46,754 nt of DNA from Oscillospiraceae bacterium (GCA_030539275.1 JAUNSK010000029.1:1-46754), one strand, 5' to 3'. Counted from the stretch's first letter, positions 17,333-25,666 are shown. Numbers and translations are program-made. Notes: a model not told the origin generated them from the sequence alone.

Positions 17333-17361
17333 TTGCATTAAATCAAAAAATGTGGTATGAT
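17333..17361 (+). promoter_or_regulatory. Predicted promoter of the carboxyltransferase operon
   Basis: TTGCAT and TATGAT separated by 17 nt, overlapping the end of the preceding gene. The roughly 135-nt leader up to 17503 shows no recognised riboswitch. Confidence 0.55.
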
Positions 17362-17502
17362 GATATTATGTTTGAGTAACTAAAGTGTTAAAGGTTAGTC
17401 GATATTGATAGCAGTTATATTACTATATCAAGAGATGAAAATAGCTTTTAGATTAGTTGTTTTCAAATTATAAAACCTGAATATGTTAGGAAGGAAATTA
17501 GT

Positions 17503-18867
17503 ATGCAGATTGATAAAAATTTGGACAGTGCGGCTTACAAAAGACTTTCATATTTGTTTGATGAAGGTGTCTACACTGAGATTAATTCTTTATCCAAGGA
17601 AAAGGATAGTCTGAGCGGGGTAGTAACAGCATACGGATATGTAAATGGTTCACTTGTTTATGCTTATTCCCAGGACAGCACAATAAACAACGGAGCAGTA
17701 GGCCTGATGCAGGCACAGAAAATATCAAAGCTTTATTCACTTGCAGCAAAGACAGGAAGACCGATAGTTGGTATACATGATTCCAACGGAGCTTTTATAG
17801 ACGGAAGCGTTGATTCTATGACAGCTTACGGAGAGATGATTAATGCATCTTCAGTTATTTCAGGAGTAGTTCCCCAGATATCAGTTATCGCAGGAACATG
17901 TGCAGGCAGTGCCGCAATTCTTGCGTGCTCATCTGATTTTGTTGTAATGACAAAGGACAGTGAACTTTTTGTTACTCCTGTATTTGATCTTGAAAAAACA
18001 GGATCAACATCAGCTCAGGCAGCTGCTAAGGCAGGTACAGCAGGTATAGTATGCAGCGATGATAAGGCAGCTATTGAAGCCTGTGTTGAACTTCTCAGAC
18101 TTGTACCGGAAAACAATCTGTCAGGCGTTCCTGTTTATGAATATACAGATAACGATTTTGTATCATCTGACAGTCTTGATGCAATCGTTAATTCTATAGC
18201 AGATGCAGATTCTGTAACAGAATTATATAAAGATTTCGGCGGTGCAGCTTATACATCACTCTGTACGATAAGCGGATCTACAGTTGGAATAGCTGCTACA
18301 AATAAAACAAAGGCTAAGCTTACAGCTGATGACTGCACAAAGATCGCACGTTTCGTAAGAACATGTGATGCTTTTGCAATACCTGTTGTAACAATAGTGG
18401 ATACTGAAGGCTTTGATGCTTCTACTGAAAGCTTTGCTGCAGGAAGCATCAGAAATATGACAATGCTGACAGGCGCATATGCAGAAGCAACAACTGCAAA
18501 GATAACGGTTATTACAGGCAAGGCGTACGGCCCTGCATATGTTGCTCTTGCAAGTACAAGTGCAAATGCAGATTTTACATTTGCATGGGAAAATGCAGTT
18601 ATTTCACCTCTTGCTCCGCTTACAGCAGTAGAATTTATGTGGCATGACAAGCTTCATGGTGCAGAAGATGTTGCTGCAAAGAGAAACGAGCTTGCAGCTG
18701 AATATACTGCAAAGTATGCAACTGCTGAAGCATGCGCATATAAGAACGGTGTAGATGAGATACTTAATCCTGCAGATACAAAGGCAAAGCTTGCTCAGGC
18801 ACTCGATGCACTTTCTGGCAAGAGAGTATCAGGACTTCCTAAAAAACATAATAATATTCCGTTTTAA
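17503..18867 (+). CDS. Carboxyltransferase-domain protein, divergent 12S/MmdA-like subunit
   Basis: A 454-aa member of the crotonase-fold carboxyltransferases (methylmalonyl-CoA decarboxylase alpha, transcarboxylase 12S, propionyl-CoA carboxylase beta). Family landmarks are recognisable but altered: GVVTAYGYVNGSLVYAYSQD, then SNGA (residues 94-97) where relatives have SGGA, GTCAGSA in place of GPCAGGA, IVDTEGF for VDVPGF, and GKAYGPAY for RKAYGGAY. It is shorter than the usual 510 or so, with the GGA...H segment after residue 160 missing. A biotin carrier and a 5S-like subunit follow, so it probably moves CO2 between carboxybiotin and an acyl-CoA. With the oxyanion-hole glycines changed, the acceptor or even the activity is uncertain. 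AGGAAGGAAA precedes the ATG. Confidence 0.83.
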   Translation: MQIDKNLDSAAYKRLSYLFDEGVYTEINSLSKEKDSLSGVVTAYGYVNGSLVYAYSQDSTINNGAVGLMQAQKISKLYSLAAKTGRPIVGIHDSNGAFIDGSVDSMTAYGEMINASSVISGVVPQISVIAGTCAGSAAILACSSDFVVMTKDSELFVTPVFDLEKTGSTSAQAAAKAGTAGIVCSDDKAAIEACVELLRLVPENNLSGVPVYEYTDNDFVSSDSLDAIVNSIADADSVTELYKDFGGAAYTSLCTISGSTVGIAATNKTKAKLTADDCTKIARFVRTCDAFAIPVVTIVDTEGFDASTESFAAGSIRNMTMLTGAYAEATTAKITVITGKAYGPAYVALASTSANADFTFAWENAVISPLAPLTAVEFMWHDKLHGAEDVAAKRNELAAEYTAKYATAEACAYKNGVDEILNPADTKAKLAQALDALSGKRVSGLPKKHNNIPF

Positions 18868-18886
18868 CGCTTAACAGATATTTATA

Positions 18887-18945
18887 CCTGCTCATTTTCC
18901 CGCAGAAAAGTGTTCAGGATAATATTTTATGATTTATTTCTGCGG
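18887..18945 (+). promoter_or_regulatory. Predicted pseudoknot leader element, copy C (biotin carrier)
   Basis: A hairpin is formed by CCTG (18887-18890)/CAGG (18915-18918) and, inside it, CATTTT/AAAAGTG pairing. It presents CCGCAGA (18900-18906) in its loop. After a 20-nt linker comes TCTGCGGAGG (18939-18948), then TGGAG and the ATG at 18962. It fills the 94-nt gap between two genes of one operon, with no clear promoter, so control would be at translation or by processing. Confidence 0.58.
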
Positions 18946-18961
18946 AGGAATGGAGTTAATT

Positions 18962-19327
18962 ATGAAAAGATTTAATGTTTCAGTAAATGGAAAAGCATAT
19001 GATGTAGCAGTTGAAGAAATCACAGACGGCTCTGCACCGGCAGCTATGCCAGCAGCAGCACCAGCATCTGCTCCTGCAGCAAAACCGGCAGCACCAAAGG
19101 CTGCAGCTGGTGCAGGAACAAAGGTTACAGCTCCAATGCCTGGTACTATTCTTGAGGTTAAGGTAAATGTCGGAGATTCAATCAAGAAGGGTCAGCCGAT
19201 AATGGTACTTGAGGCTATGAAAATGGAAAATGATATTGTTGCATCATGTGACGGTAAGATCACAAGCATTCTCGTTAAAAAAGGCGACAGTGTAAATGCT
19301 TCTGATGCACTTGCAACAATTCAGTAA
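18962..19327 (+). CDS. Biotin carrier protein (transcarboxylase 1.3S / decarboxylase gamma type)
   Basis: A 121-aa protein made of an N-terminal strand region (MKRFNVSVNGKAYDVAVEEI), a flexible Ala/Pro-rich linker (about residues 25-50) and a C-terminal biotinyl domain. The biotin attachment lysine is in VLEAMKMEND. It shuttles carboxyl groups between the 5S-like subunit and the carboxyltransferase. The frame is open from 18929, but that stretch is the TCTGCGGAGG leader segment; TGGAG is spaced for the ATG at 18962. It lies between its two predicted partners. Confidence 0.93.
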   Translation: MKRFNVSVNGKAYDVAVEEITDGSAPAAMPAAAPASAPAAKPAAPKAAAGAGTKVTAPMPGTILEVKVNVGDSIKKGQPIMVLEAMKMENDIVASCDGKITSILVKKGDSVNASDALATIQ

Positions 19328-19347
19328 TTCGAAAGGCGGATACGGAT

Positions 19348-20748
19348 ATGTCAAAAAAAGTAGGTATTACAGAAACTGTCCTGCGTGATGCTCATCAGTC
19401 ACTTATAGCAACACGTATGACAATTGATGATATGCTTCCTATACTGGATAAGCTTGATAAAGTTGGTTATCATTCAATTGAGTGCTGGGGAGGAGCAACA
19501 TTTGACTCATGTCTGCGTTTTCTTAATGAAGATCCATGGGAAAGACTCCGTACACTCAAAAAACACATGCCTAATACAAAGCTTCAGATGCTGTTTCGCG
19601 GACAGAATATGCTTGGCTATCGTCATTATGCAGATGATGTTCTTGAATATTTCGTTCAGAAATCTGTTGCTAACGGAATAGATATCATCAGAATCTTTGA
19701 TGCTCTTAATGATATCAGAAACCTTAATACAGCAATCAGTGCTGCTAAAAAAGAGGGCGCTCATACACAGGTTGCTATCTCATATACACTCGGTGAAGTA
19801 TTTACAACAGATTACTATGTAAATTACGCAAAGGCAATCGAAAATGCCGGTGCAGATTCAATCTGTATCAAGGACATGGCTGCTTTGCTTACTCCTTATG
19901 AGACAGAAAAACTCGTTAAGGCACTTAAGGGCGCAGTTAATATTCCGATACAGCTTCATACACACTATACATCAGGACTTGCTTCAATGTGTCTGCTCAA
20001 GGGTATCGAAGCTGGTGTTGACGTAGTTGATACAGCAATGTCACCTCTTGCTCTGGGTACATCACACGCGCCTACAGAGTCTATAGTTGCTGCACTTCAG
20101 GGTACAGAATACGATACAGGTCTTGATCTTGTTCTCCTCACAGAGATCAGAGATTATTTTATGACACTTCGTAAGAAGTATATTGACAGCGGACTTCTTG
20201 ATCCTAAGATGCTTGCAGTTGATGCAAATGCACTTATCTATCAGGTTCCGGGCGGAATGCTTTCAAATCTTCTTTCACAGCTCAAGCAGGCCGGTAAGGA
20301 AGATAAGCTGACTGAAGTTCTCAAGGAAGTTCCGAGAGTAAGAAAAGATGCAGGTTTCCCGCCTCTTGTAACTCCATCCTCACAGATCGTTGGAACACAG
20401 GCTGTATTCAACGTAATTACAGGTGAAAGATACAAGACAGTTACAAAGGAATTCAAGGGTATTGTACGCGGTGAATACGGTAAGACACCTGTTCCGATAG
20501 ATCCTGAATTCAGAAAGAAAATAATCGGCGATGCTGAACCGATCGACTGCCGTCCTGCTGATCTTCTTAAGCCAGAGCTTGATACTATCAAAAAAGAATG
20601 TGCAGAATGGATCGAGCAGGAAGAGGACGTTCTCAGCTATGCTCAGTTCGGTCAGGTCGCAGTTAAGTTCTTCGAAAAAAGACGCAATAAAAAATATGGT
20701 ATAGACGGAAAGCATTCCGATGCACAAAAGCAGATTCATCCAGTATAA
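19348..20748 (+). CDS. Transcarboxylase 5S / oxaloacetate decarboxylase alpha-type subunit
   Basis: A 466-aa protein with the carboxylase TIM barrel of pyruvate carboxylase: ETVLRDAHQSLIATRM (metal-binding Asp), ECWGGATFD, LFRGQNMLGYRHY, SICIKDMAALLTPYE with the lysine that becomes carboxylated, and LHTHYTSGLASM with metal-binding His residues, followed by a PYC_OADA conserved domain. It lacks its own biotin domain, which is supplied by the preceding gene. It transfers CO2 between oxaloacetate/pyruvate and biotin. No membrane beta subunit (Na+ pump) is nearby, so a soluble transcarboxylase fits better than a Na+-translocating decarboxylase. GAAAGGCGG precedes the ATG, 21 nt after the carrier gene. 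Confidence 0.9.
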   Translation: MSKKVGITETVLRDAHQSLIATRMTIDDMLPILDKLDKVGYHSIECWGGATFDSCLRFLNEDPWERLRTLKKHMPNTKLQMLFRGQNMLGYRHYADDVLEYFVQKSVANGIDIIRIFDALNDIRNLNTAISAAKKEGAHTQVAISYTLGEVFTTDYYVNYAKAIENAGADSICIKDMAALLTPYETEKLVKALKGAVNIPIQLHTHYTSGLASMCLLKGIEAGVDVVDTAMSPLALGTSHAPTESIVAALQGTEYDTGLDLVLLTEIRDYFMTLRKKYIDSGLLDPKMLAVDANALIYQVPGGMLSNLLSQLKQAGKEDKLTEVLKEVPRVRKDAGFPPLVTPSSQIVGTQAVFNVITGERYKTVTKEFKGIVRGEYGKTPVPIDPEFRKKIIGDAEPIDCRPADLLKPELDTIKKECAEWIEQEEDVLSYAQFGQVAVKFFEKRRNKKYGIDGKHSDAQKQIHPV

Positions 20749-20840
20749 TTGCTGATAACTGCAATTTTCATTAAAGCAGCTGTGCATATCTGAAACTTTT
20801 CAACATTATACTTTAGTATCACTAATGGAGGTTTTTAAGA

Positions 20841-21770
20841 GTGCCGATTAAAATTTCTCATGAGCTGCCTGCTTACAGGACGCTGTTAAATGAAAATATA
20901 TTTGTAATGCCGGATGATATAGCTGAGCATCAGGATATAAGAGCTCTGAAGATAGCTGTGTTGAATCTGATGCCTAAAAAGGTTGAGACTGAAACACAGT
21001 TTCTCAGACTGCTCAGCAATACACCACTTCAGGTCGATGTAGACTTTTTATATGTACAGTCCCATATTTCAAAAAACACATCTCTGAGTCATCTGAATAC
21101 GTTCTACAGAACTTTTTCTGAAATTAAGAACAATAAATATGATGGCTTGATTATAACCGGCGCTCCGGTAGAACATCTTGAATTTGAAGATGTTGATTAC
21201 TGGGGGGAAGTCTGTGATATTATGGAATGGTCAAAGAGCAATGTTTACTCTACCATGCATATATGCTGGGGAGCTATGGCCGGACTTTATTATCATTATG
21301 GCGTACCGAAGTACCCTCTGAAAGATAAGGTTTTCGGGGTATTTGAGCACAAGGTTCTGAGACCTCATTCACAGCTTCTTAAAGGCTTTGATGATGTTTT
21401 TCTAGTGCCGCATTCAAGAAACATGGAGGTACGCCGCGAGGATATTGAAAAAATACCCGAACTGCGTATTTCAAGCGAGTCAGATATGGCCGGAGTTTAC
21501 ATAATTTCTAATCGTAACAAAAGACAGTATTTTATAATGGGTCACAGTGAATATGACAGTGACACATTAGCGGGAGAGTATTTCAGGGACAAGGAAAAAG
21601 GCATTGACATCAAACTTCCGTTCAACTATTTTCCCGGAGATAATCCAGATAATAAACCAAAGTGTACCTGGCACGGTCATGCAAATCTGATGTTTTCTAA
21701 TTGGCTAAATTATTGTATATATCAACGTACACCGTTTGATATAGAACAGATACCAAAATGTGATTTTTAA
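20841..21770 (+). CDS. metA: Homoserine O-acetyltransferase (MetA type)
   Basis: Activates homoserine for methionine synthesis. The 309-aa protein begins [20 protein letters not shown] and carries the nucleophile Cys142 in [16 protein letters not shown], with the later His and Glu in MGHSEYD. Residue 111 is glutamate ([10 protein letters not shown]). In this family Glu111 has been linked to acetyl-CoA and glycine to succinyl-CoA use, so acetylation is predicted despite the common homoserine succinyltransferase name. The start is GTG, chosen because TGGAGG is correctly placed. The upstream 92 nt contain no clear terminator or riboswitch. A DUF4190 gene follows. Confidence 0.94.
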   Translation: MPIKISHELPAYRTLLNENIFVMPDDIAEHQDIRALKIAVLNLMPKKVETETQFLRLLSNTPLQVDVDFLYVQSHISKNTSLSHLNTFYRTFSEIKNNKYDGLIITGAPVEHLEFEDVDYWGEVCDIMEWSKSNVYSTMHICWGAMAGLYYHYGVPKYPLKDKVFGVFEHKVLRPHSQLLKGFDDVFLVPHSRNMEVRREDIEKIPELRISSESDMAGVYIISNRNKRQYFIMGHSEYDSDTLAGEYFRDKEKGIDIKLPFNYFPGDNPDNKPKCTWHGHANLMFSNWLNYCIYQRTPFDIEQIPKCDF

Positions 21771-21783
21771 AGGAGACATGATT

Positions 21784-22233
21784 ATGGAACAAGGTTACCC
21801 AGGTTATCAGGAAAATAAGGGCGGAAAAGGAATGGCTATTGCCTCCCTTATACTCGGAATTTTATCACTGCTTTGCTGCTGTATAGGATTCCCGTTTGCA
21901 ATCATCGGACTGATTCTCGCAATTCTGGTACTCGTCAAAAGGAAAAATGGTAAGGGTCTTGCAATAGGTGGTCTTATTACTTCAATTATCTGCCTTGCTA
22001 TTTCATGCATGACATTTATCTCAATGCTTCCTGTTCTTCCGTATATTTCAGATTTCAAGGATTTCTATGAAAATCATAATGAGATATACGATGAATACAA
22101 AGAAGACGGAACATTGCCTGACTGGCTGCAGGATGTGCAGGAACAATCTAACTGGTCTGACGAGGAAATGGAAAAATGGATGGATCAGATGGAAACAAGT
22201 TTCGATCAGATCGATTCAGCACAAAACAAATAA
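21784..22233 (+). CDS. DUF4190-type small membrane protein
   Basis: A 149-aa protein with two hydrophobic segments: GMAIASLILGILSLLCCCIG, continuing to about residue 45, and a second from about 57 to 83. The pattern, with the intervening VKRKNGKGLAIGGL, is characteristic of DUF4190 proteins of unknown function. The C-terminal 65 residues are acidic and probably soluble. I start at 21784 because AAAGGAG (21769-21775) is 8 nt upstream; an ATG at 21778 is too close to it. It begins 13 nt after metA and so is probably co-transcribed with it. Confidence 0.78.
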   Translation: MEQGYPGYQENKGGKGMAIASLILGILSLLCCCIGFPFAIIGLILAILVLVKRKNGKGLAIGGLITSIICLAISCMTFISMLPVLPYISDFKDFYENHNEIYDEYKEDGTLPDWLQDVQEQSNWSDEEMEKWMDQMETSFDQIDSAQNK

Positions 22234-22626
22234 TTATCGGGGCATCAGAAATCCGATAAAGTTCCTGGCAATATAAAACAAAACAAATATCCCCGACAAA
22301 ACGTACCAAAACGTTTTGCTTCGGGGAATTATTTTTATATTTTTGCCGTATGCCTGCAAAAGTTTTTCAACATATAACAATAGCAGAATCAACAAAATCG
22401 TGATGACAGAAGGATTATCAATCAAGGATGTCAGAAATCTTCCGTCAAGAAGTGCTTTTACTGCTCTGGTACCTCCGCACCCGGGACAATATAAGCCAGT
22501 AACAAGAAAAACAGGACAGATATATAAAACGCTGCTCATCACGCTGCAGAACAGTTTCATGCAAAGATATATACCGAAGGCAGCTATGACAGGAAAAATA
22601 GTGATTAAAAGTCTTTTTATTTTCAT
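22234..22626 (-). CDS. DUF2752 family membrane protein
   Basis: A 130-aa protein with three hydrophobic segments and the DUF2752 signature CPVFLVTGLYCPGCGGTRA followed by a small loop. Function is unknown. The stop codon abuts the stop of the convergent DUF4190 gene with no spacer. It follows the polysaccharide deacetylase gene on the minus strand by 13 nt and is probably in the same transcript. Its 3' part contains the terminator serving the opposite strand. Confidence 0.8.
   Translation of the reverse strand: MKIKRLLITIFPVIAAFGIYLCMKLFCSVMSSVLYICPVFLVTGLYCPGCGGTRAVKALLDGRFLTSLIDNPSVITILLILLLLYVEKLLQAYGKNIKIIPRSKTFWYVLSGIFVLFYIARNFIGFLMPR
22291..22340 (+). terminator. Terminator for metA-DUF4190 located inside the convergent DUF2752 gene
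   Basis: CCCCGACAAAACGT (22291-22304) pairs with ACGTTTTGCTTCGGGG (22311-22326) as two helices around a small bulge. ATTATTTTTATATTTTT follows on the plus strand. It lies about 57 nt past the DUF4190 stop, wholly within the opposite gene's coding sequence. Confidence 0.7.
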
Positions 22627-22639
22627 TTTATCCTCTTGA

Positions 22640-23533
22640 TTATTTTTTTTCAGATAAAGCTTTTTTCATATAAGCTTCTGTGGAATAGTGCCCTGATCTG
22701 TTGTATCTGTTGAGACTGAACAGACAATCAGGGTTCTTTGTTATATAATTTGGTTTTTCATAGCAGTTAAGGGCACATTGAAAACCGAGAGACCTGAGAA
22801 CAGGTATGCTTTCCCGGCATAAGTGTCCGAACGGATATGCAAATGTTACAGGAGTAATACTGCAGTTTTCTGTGAGCAGACTCTGAACCTTTCCAAGATC
22901 AGATGACAGCATGGTATTGTAGTCATCCTCAGTTTCACCAGGGAGCTTTGCACACCCCTTTCTGACAGCAGAAGAATGAAGATTGTATGTATGATTCCCG
23001 ATTTCTATAAGTCCTGATTTATTCAGTTCGGTTATATTTTCCCATGTAAGATAAGAGTAACAGGGTACACCCGGATCTTTTGGGGCCTGATTTTCACAGA
23101 ATGATCCGACAATAGAAACTACTGCTTTCATATTGTATTGTTCAAGCAGCGGAAGAGCGTAGTACAGATTATTGTAAAATCCGTCGTCGAATGTTATCAT
23201 AACCATTTTGTCAGGAAGCGGTTTGTCATCATGAATATAGTTTACCAGATCCTGCGGCAAAACACTATTATACCCATTTGTTTTCAGGTACTTAAGATCA
23301 TCCTCAAAAACTGCTGGAGTAATTATGTAATCCGGGCTTTTGGCCGTATCATCACAGATACTGTGGTACATAAGAACCGGAAGAAACTTCTCATCCGGTT
23401 TGGACGGACTGTCTTTTATAACATCCGCATCAGAAAAGCCGGAACCGGATGATATATAGGCAACACAGGCAAAAAGAATAATAAGTGAAAGAAGTATTTT
23501 AATACCAAGATTAAATTTAAAACACTTATACAT
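22640..23533 (-). CDS. Polysaccharide deacetylase (NodB domain), membrane anchored
   Basis: A 297-aa protein with an N-terminal signal-anchor (about residues 8-28) and a NodB homology domain. It shows PVLMYHSICDD, the metal-binding MITFDDGFYNN, and IEIGNHTYNLH with the two His ligands, then FAYPFG. It should deacetylate GlcNAc or MurNAc in peptidoglycan or another surface polymer. The ATG follows AAAGGCGGCGG. It is divergent from spoIIP, so a role in spore cortex is possible but not shown. Confidence 0.9.
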   Translation of the reverse strand: MYKCFKFNLGIKILLSLIILFACVAYISSGSGFSDADVIKDSPSKPDEKFLPVLMYHSICDDTAKSPDYIITPAVFEDDLKYLKTNGYNSVLPQDLVNYIHDDKPLPDKMVMITFDDGFYNNLYYALPLLEQYNMKAVVSIVGSFCENQAPKDPGVPCYSYLTWENITELNKSGLIEIGNHTYNLHSSAVRKGCAKLPGETEDDYNTMLSSDLGKVQSLLTENCSITPVTFAYPFGHLCRESIPVLRSLGFQCALNCYEKPNYITKNPDCLFSLNRYNRSGHYSTEAYMKKALSEKK

Positions 23534-23652
23534 ATTAACCGCCGCCTTTCATCTAAAATACAATATGTATCGGGAATGAATTATATGCTAAAGTAATAAT
23601 GATTCCGGACACTGAATATTAATGTATATAAAAGAAAGTCTGAGGTGAGAAT

Positions 23653-24753
23653 ATGAGGCACAGAAATAGAAGATCTAAGATTAAATCAATAGGTCTGACA
23701 GTACTGGCTATTTTACTGTCACCTGTAGTAGCATCAGGATTTGTAAAAGGACTAAGCAGTATAGAAGCTGCAGCAAGCGTTTTGTCTGATATAAAGGTCG
23801 GAGATTCAGAGAAACTTAATGTAATGAATATTACGTCATATCCATTTGAAGTTTTGTCAAAGGGGTTTGGCTGGAAGGAAGAAAACGGTATATCGGGTGC
23901 AGTACAGCTTAACTCAGACAAGGGACCTGTGCCATATCCGGCGATAACAGAAGTAAAGTCCGGCAGCGTGATCAGGGATACGTTCGGAGAATATTCCGGA
24001 AAGCAATATTTTAGCCTGGATAACTGCGGACAAGTACGAAATTGTACAGACGAGCAAAACAGTGTTCTTCTGGCGCAGAGCCGGTTAAATCCAGAAATTA
24101 AAATTGAGCTTGGAGACGAGCCGCAGGTATTGATAATGCATACTCATACAACGGAAAGCTTTGAGCCGTTCGAGAGGGATTATTATGACAATAGTTTTTC
24201 ATACAGAACAACAGATGAAAATATGAATGTTGTTGCTGTGGGAGAGGAGATAAAGACACAGATAGAGAAATACGGTATTTCAGTACTGCACAATACTCAG
24301 ATCCATGACTATCCTTCGTATACAGGGTCATATGACAGAAGTGCGGTGACAGTAAAAAAAGTACTGGCTGAAAATCCATCAATAAAAATAGTTCTTGATA
24401 TACACCGTGATGCAATTTCAAGAGACGGAGATCTGATTGCGCCTGTGATAGAAAAAGATTCAAAAAAAGCAGCACAGGTCATGATCATATCCGGCTGCGA
24501 TGACGGCACAATGAATATGCCGAATTATCTTCAGAATTTTCGTCTGGCCTGCAGATTCCAGGAGCAGTTTGAGAGTGATACTCCCGGAATAACCAGACCA
24601 ATATTATTTGATTACAGAAACTACAATCAGGAGCTTACAACAGGAAGTCTGCTGATTGAGGTAGGAAGTCACGGCAACAGCATAGAACAGGTAAGATACT
24701 CAGGAAACCTTATCGGAAACTCCATAGGTAAAGTTCTGCAGAGCCTTACATAG
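23653..24753 (+). CDS. spoIIP: Stage II sporulation protein P
   Basis: A 366-aa protein with an N-terminal membrane segment (about residues 11-32) and the SpoIIP amidase/endopeptidase domain. Key blocks are VLIMHTHTTESFEP with the zinc His, VVAVGEEIKTQIE, IVLDIHRDAIS and SLLIEVGSHGNSIEQ with the catalytic Glu. SpoIIP degrades septal peptidoglycan together with SpoIID and SpoIIM during engulfment in the mother cell. GAGGTGA precedes the ATG. Its 3' end overlaps the end of the convergent downstream gene by 8 bp. Its presence shows sporulation capacity or ancestry. Confidence 0.94.
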   Translation: MRHRNRRSKIKSIGLTVLAILLSPVVASGFVKGLSSIEAAASVLSDIKVGDSEKLNVMNITSYPFEVLSKGFGWKEENGISGAVQLNSDKGPVPYPAITEVKSGSVIRDTFGEYSGKQYFSLDNCGQVRNCTDEQNSVLLAQSRLNPEIKIELGDEPQVLIMHTHTTESFEPFERDYYDNSFSYRTTDENMNVVAVGEEIKTQIEKYGISVLHNTQIHDYPSYTGSYDRSAVTVKKVLAENPSIKIVLDIHRDAISRDGDLIAPVIEKDSKKAAQVMIISGCDDGTMNMPNYLQNFRLACRFQEQFESDTPGITRPILFDYRNYNQELTTGSLLIEVGSHGNSIEQVRYSGNLIGNSIGKVLQSLT

Positions 24754-25318
24754 ACATTTTAGCCGGTAATTCAGCGTGACTTCGGGTAAACTGAGCATAA
24801 TATTTGTTTAGCTCGCCTCTGTAAATAAGTCTTGCCTCCGGAAGATGACGCAGATCTTCCGGAGAATACATACAAACCGGTTTTGTCAGCGGAATGCCTG
24901 CTTCACTTATCATAAAAGCGACAAACTGAGAACATACAAATTTGTTTTTTCTTTCAATATGTATTCTGAACGGAATAGACCAGAAACCAAGAATATTATA
25001 AGAGTAATCGTCACGGTATTGTTTGAAGTGTTCGAGTATTGTGCAGAATTTATCCTTCTGAAGCTGAGACAGAGGAATTTCATATATTTCACATGGAATA
25101 TATGAAAAGAGTCCCAGAGTTCCTTCACCTACAATTTCTCTGTTAAAACCAGCCGGAAGAGGAAATGGTGTGTACGTTCTGCAGAAACTGTACATTTCCG
25201 AAAGAGACAGGTCAGTTGAAATTGAACTGTGATTGTATGGTTTTCGGGTAAAGAATTTTATTATTTTTGCAACAGTTGTGCCTGTCTGAGAAAGAGTTAT
25301 ATAAATAGATTCAGACAT
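24746..25318 (-). CDS. Putative permuted NlpC/P60 (papain-like) protein
   Basis: A 190-aa protein without signal peptide or membrane segment. The residue pattern suits the circularly permuted papain-fold group (YiiX/YaeF-like): an early histidine in KPYNHSSIS and a later cysteine in KFVCSQFVAFMISEAGIPL, with the Cys after the His in sequence. These proteins hydrolyse peptide or amide bonds or lipid esters; the substrate is unknown. It converges on spoIIP, and the two coding ends overlap by 8 bp. Its upstream region is shared with the tRNA-Arg promoter. Assignment is by motif recognition only. Confidence 0.68.
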   Translation of the reverse strand: MSESIYITLSQTGTTVAKIIKFFTRKPYNHSSISTDLSLSEMYSFCRTYTPFPLPAGFNREIVGEGTLGLFSYIPCEIYEIPLSQLQKDKFCTILEHFKQYRDDYSYNILGFWSIPFRIHIERKNKFVCSQFVAFMISEAGIPLTKPVCMYSPEDLRHLPEARLIYRGELNKYYAQFTRSHAELPAKMSM

Positions 25319-25342
25319 ATTATTCTCCTAAAATTTATTTTG

Positions 25343-25371
25343 AAAAGCACTTGAAAACTCAGTGCTTTTTT
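25343..25371 (+). terminator. Terminator-like hairpin overlapping the tRNA promoter
   Basis: Perfect 9-bp stem AAAAGCACT/AGTGCTTTT with a 9-nt loop and a T-run. Its loop contains the tRNA promoter -35 box and its T-run abuts the TGC before the -10. It could stop plus-strand read-through from spoIIP. Confidence 0.5.
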
Positions 25372-25379
25372 GCTATAAT
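25351..25379 (+). promoter_or_regulatory. Predicted promoter of tRNA-Arg
   Basis: TTGAAA and perfect TATAAT with 17-nt spacing and an upstream TGC extended -10, ending 19 nt before the tRNA. Confidence 0.8.
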
Positions 25380-25397
25380 AGCGTAGTAAAGATATAT

Positions 25398-25470
25398 CCG
25401 CTCGTAGCTCAGGGGATAGAGCAATACGCTCCGACCGTATGTGCCGCAGGTTCGATTCCTGTCGGGCGGA
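25398..25470 (+). tRNA. tRNA-Arg, anticodon CCG
   Basis: A 73-nt cloverleaf: acceptor CCGCTCG/CGGGCGG with one G-U pair and discriminator A, D-arm GCTC/GAGC, anticodon stem ATACG/CGTAT with loop CTCCGAC (anticodon CCG, reading CGG), and T-arm GCAGG/CCTGT around TTCGATT. CCA is not encoded. A dedicated promoter lies upstream and a terminator downstream. Confidence 0.95.
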
Positions 25471-25483
25471 TTCACATTATAAT

Positions 25484-25541
25484 GCCTTGCATGCAAAAGG
25501 TTCATTTGAAATTCAATTGTCCTTTTAGATGCAAGGCTTTT
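25484..25541 (+). terminator. Terminator of tRNA-Arg
   Basis: Long stem GCCTTGCAT (25484-25492)/ATGCAAGGC (25529-25537), extended inside by AAAAGG/CCTTTT, then TTTT. It begins 13 nt past the tRNA end. Confidence 0.75.
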
Positions 25542-25637
25542 CTATATATATTATTATACAATAGCTTATGAGTACTTGTCAATTACTGTTTTGCGTAAAA
25601 ATATGTGTTGTTTTATGCAAATCATCCTAATTCACTA

Positions 25638-25666
25638 TTGCAAGAATTGTATTTTCATGATATACT
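25638..25666 (+). promoter_or_regulatory. Predicted promoter of the LRR-kinase-vWA-PP2C operon
   Basis: TTGCAA and TATACT with 17-nt spacing, 64 nt upstream of the start codon at 25730. A TATAAT follows shortly after at 25668 and could be an alternative. Confidence 0.6.

Noticed and set aside
20749-20840. SAM or other riboswitch before metA
   Set aside because: Only 92 nt, with no S-box or other conserved core and no terminator stem.
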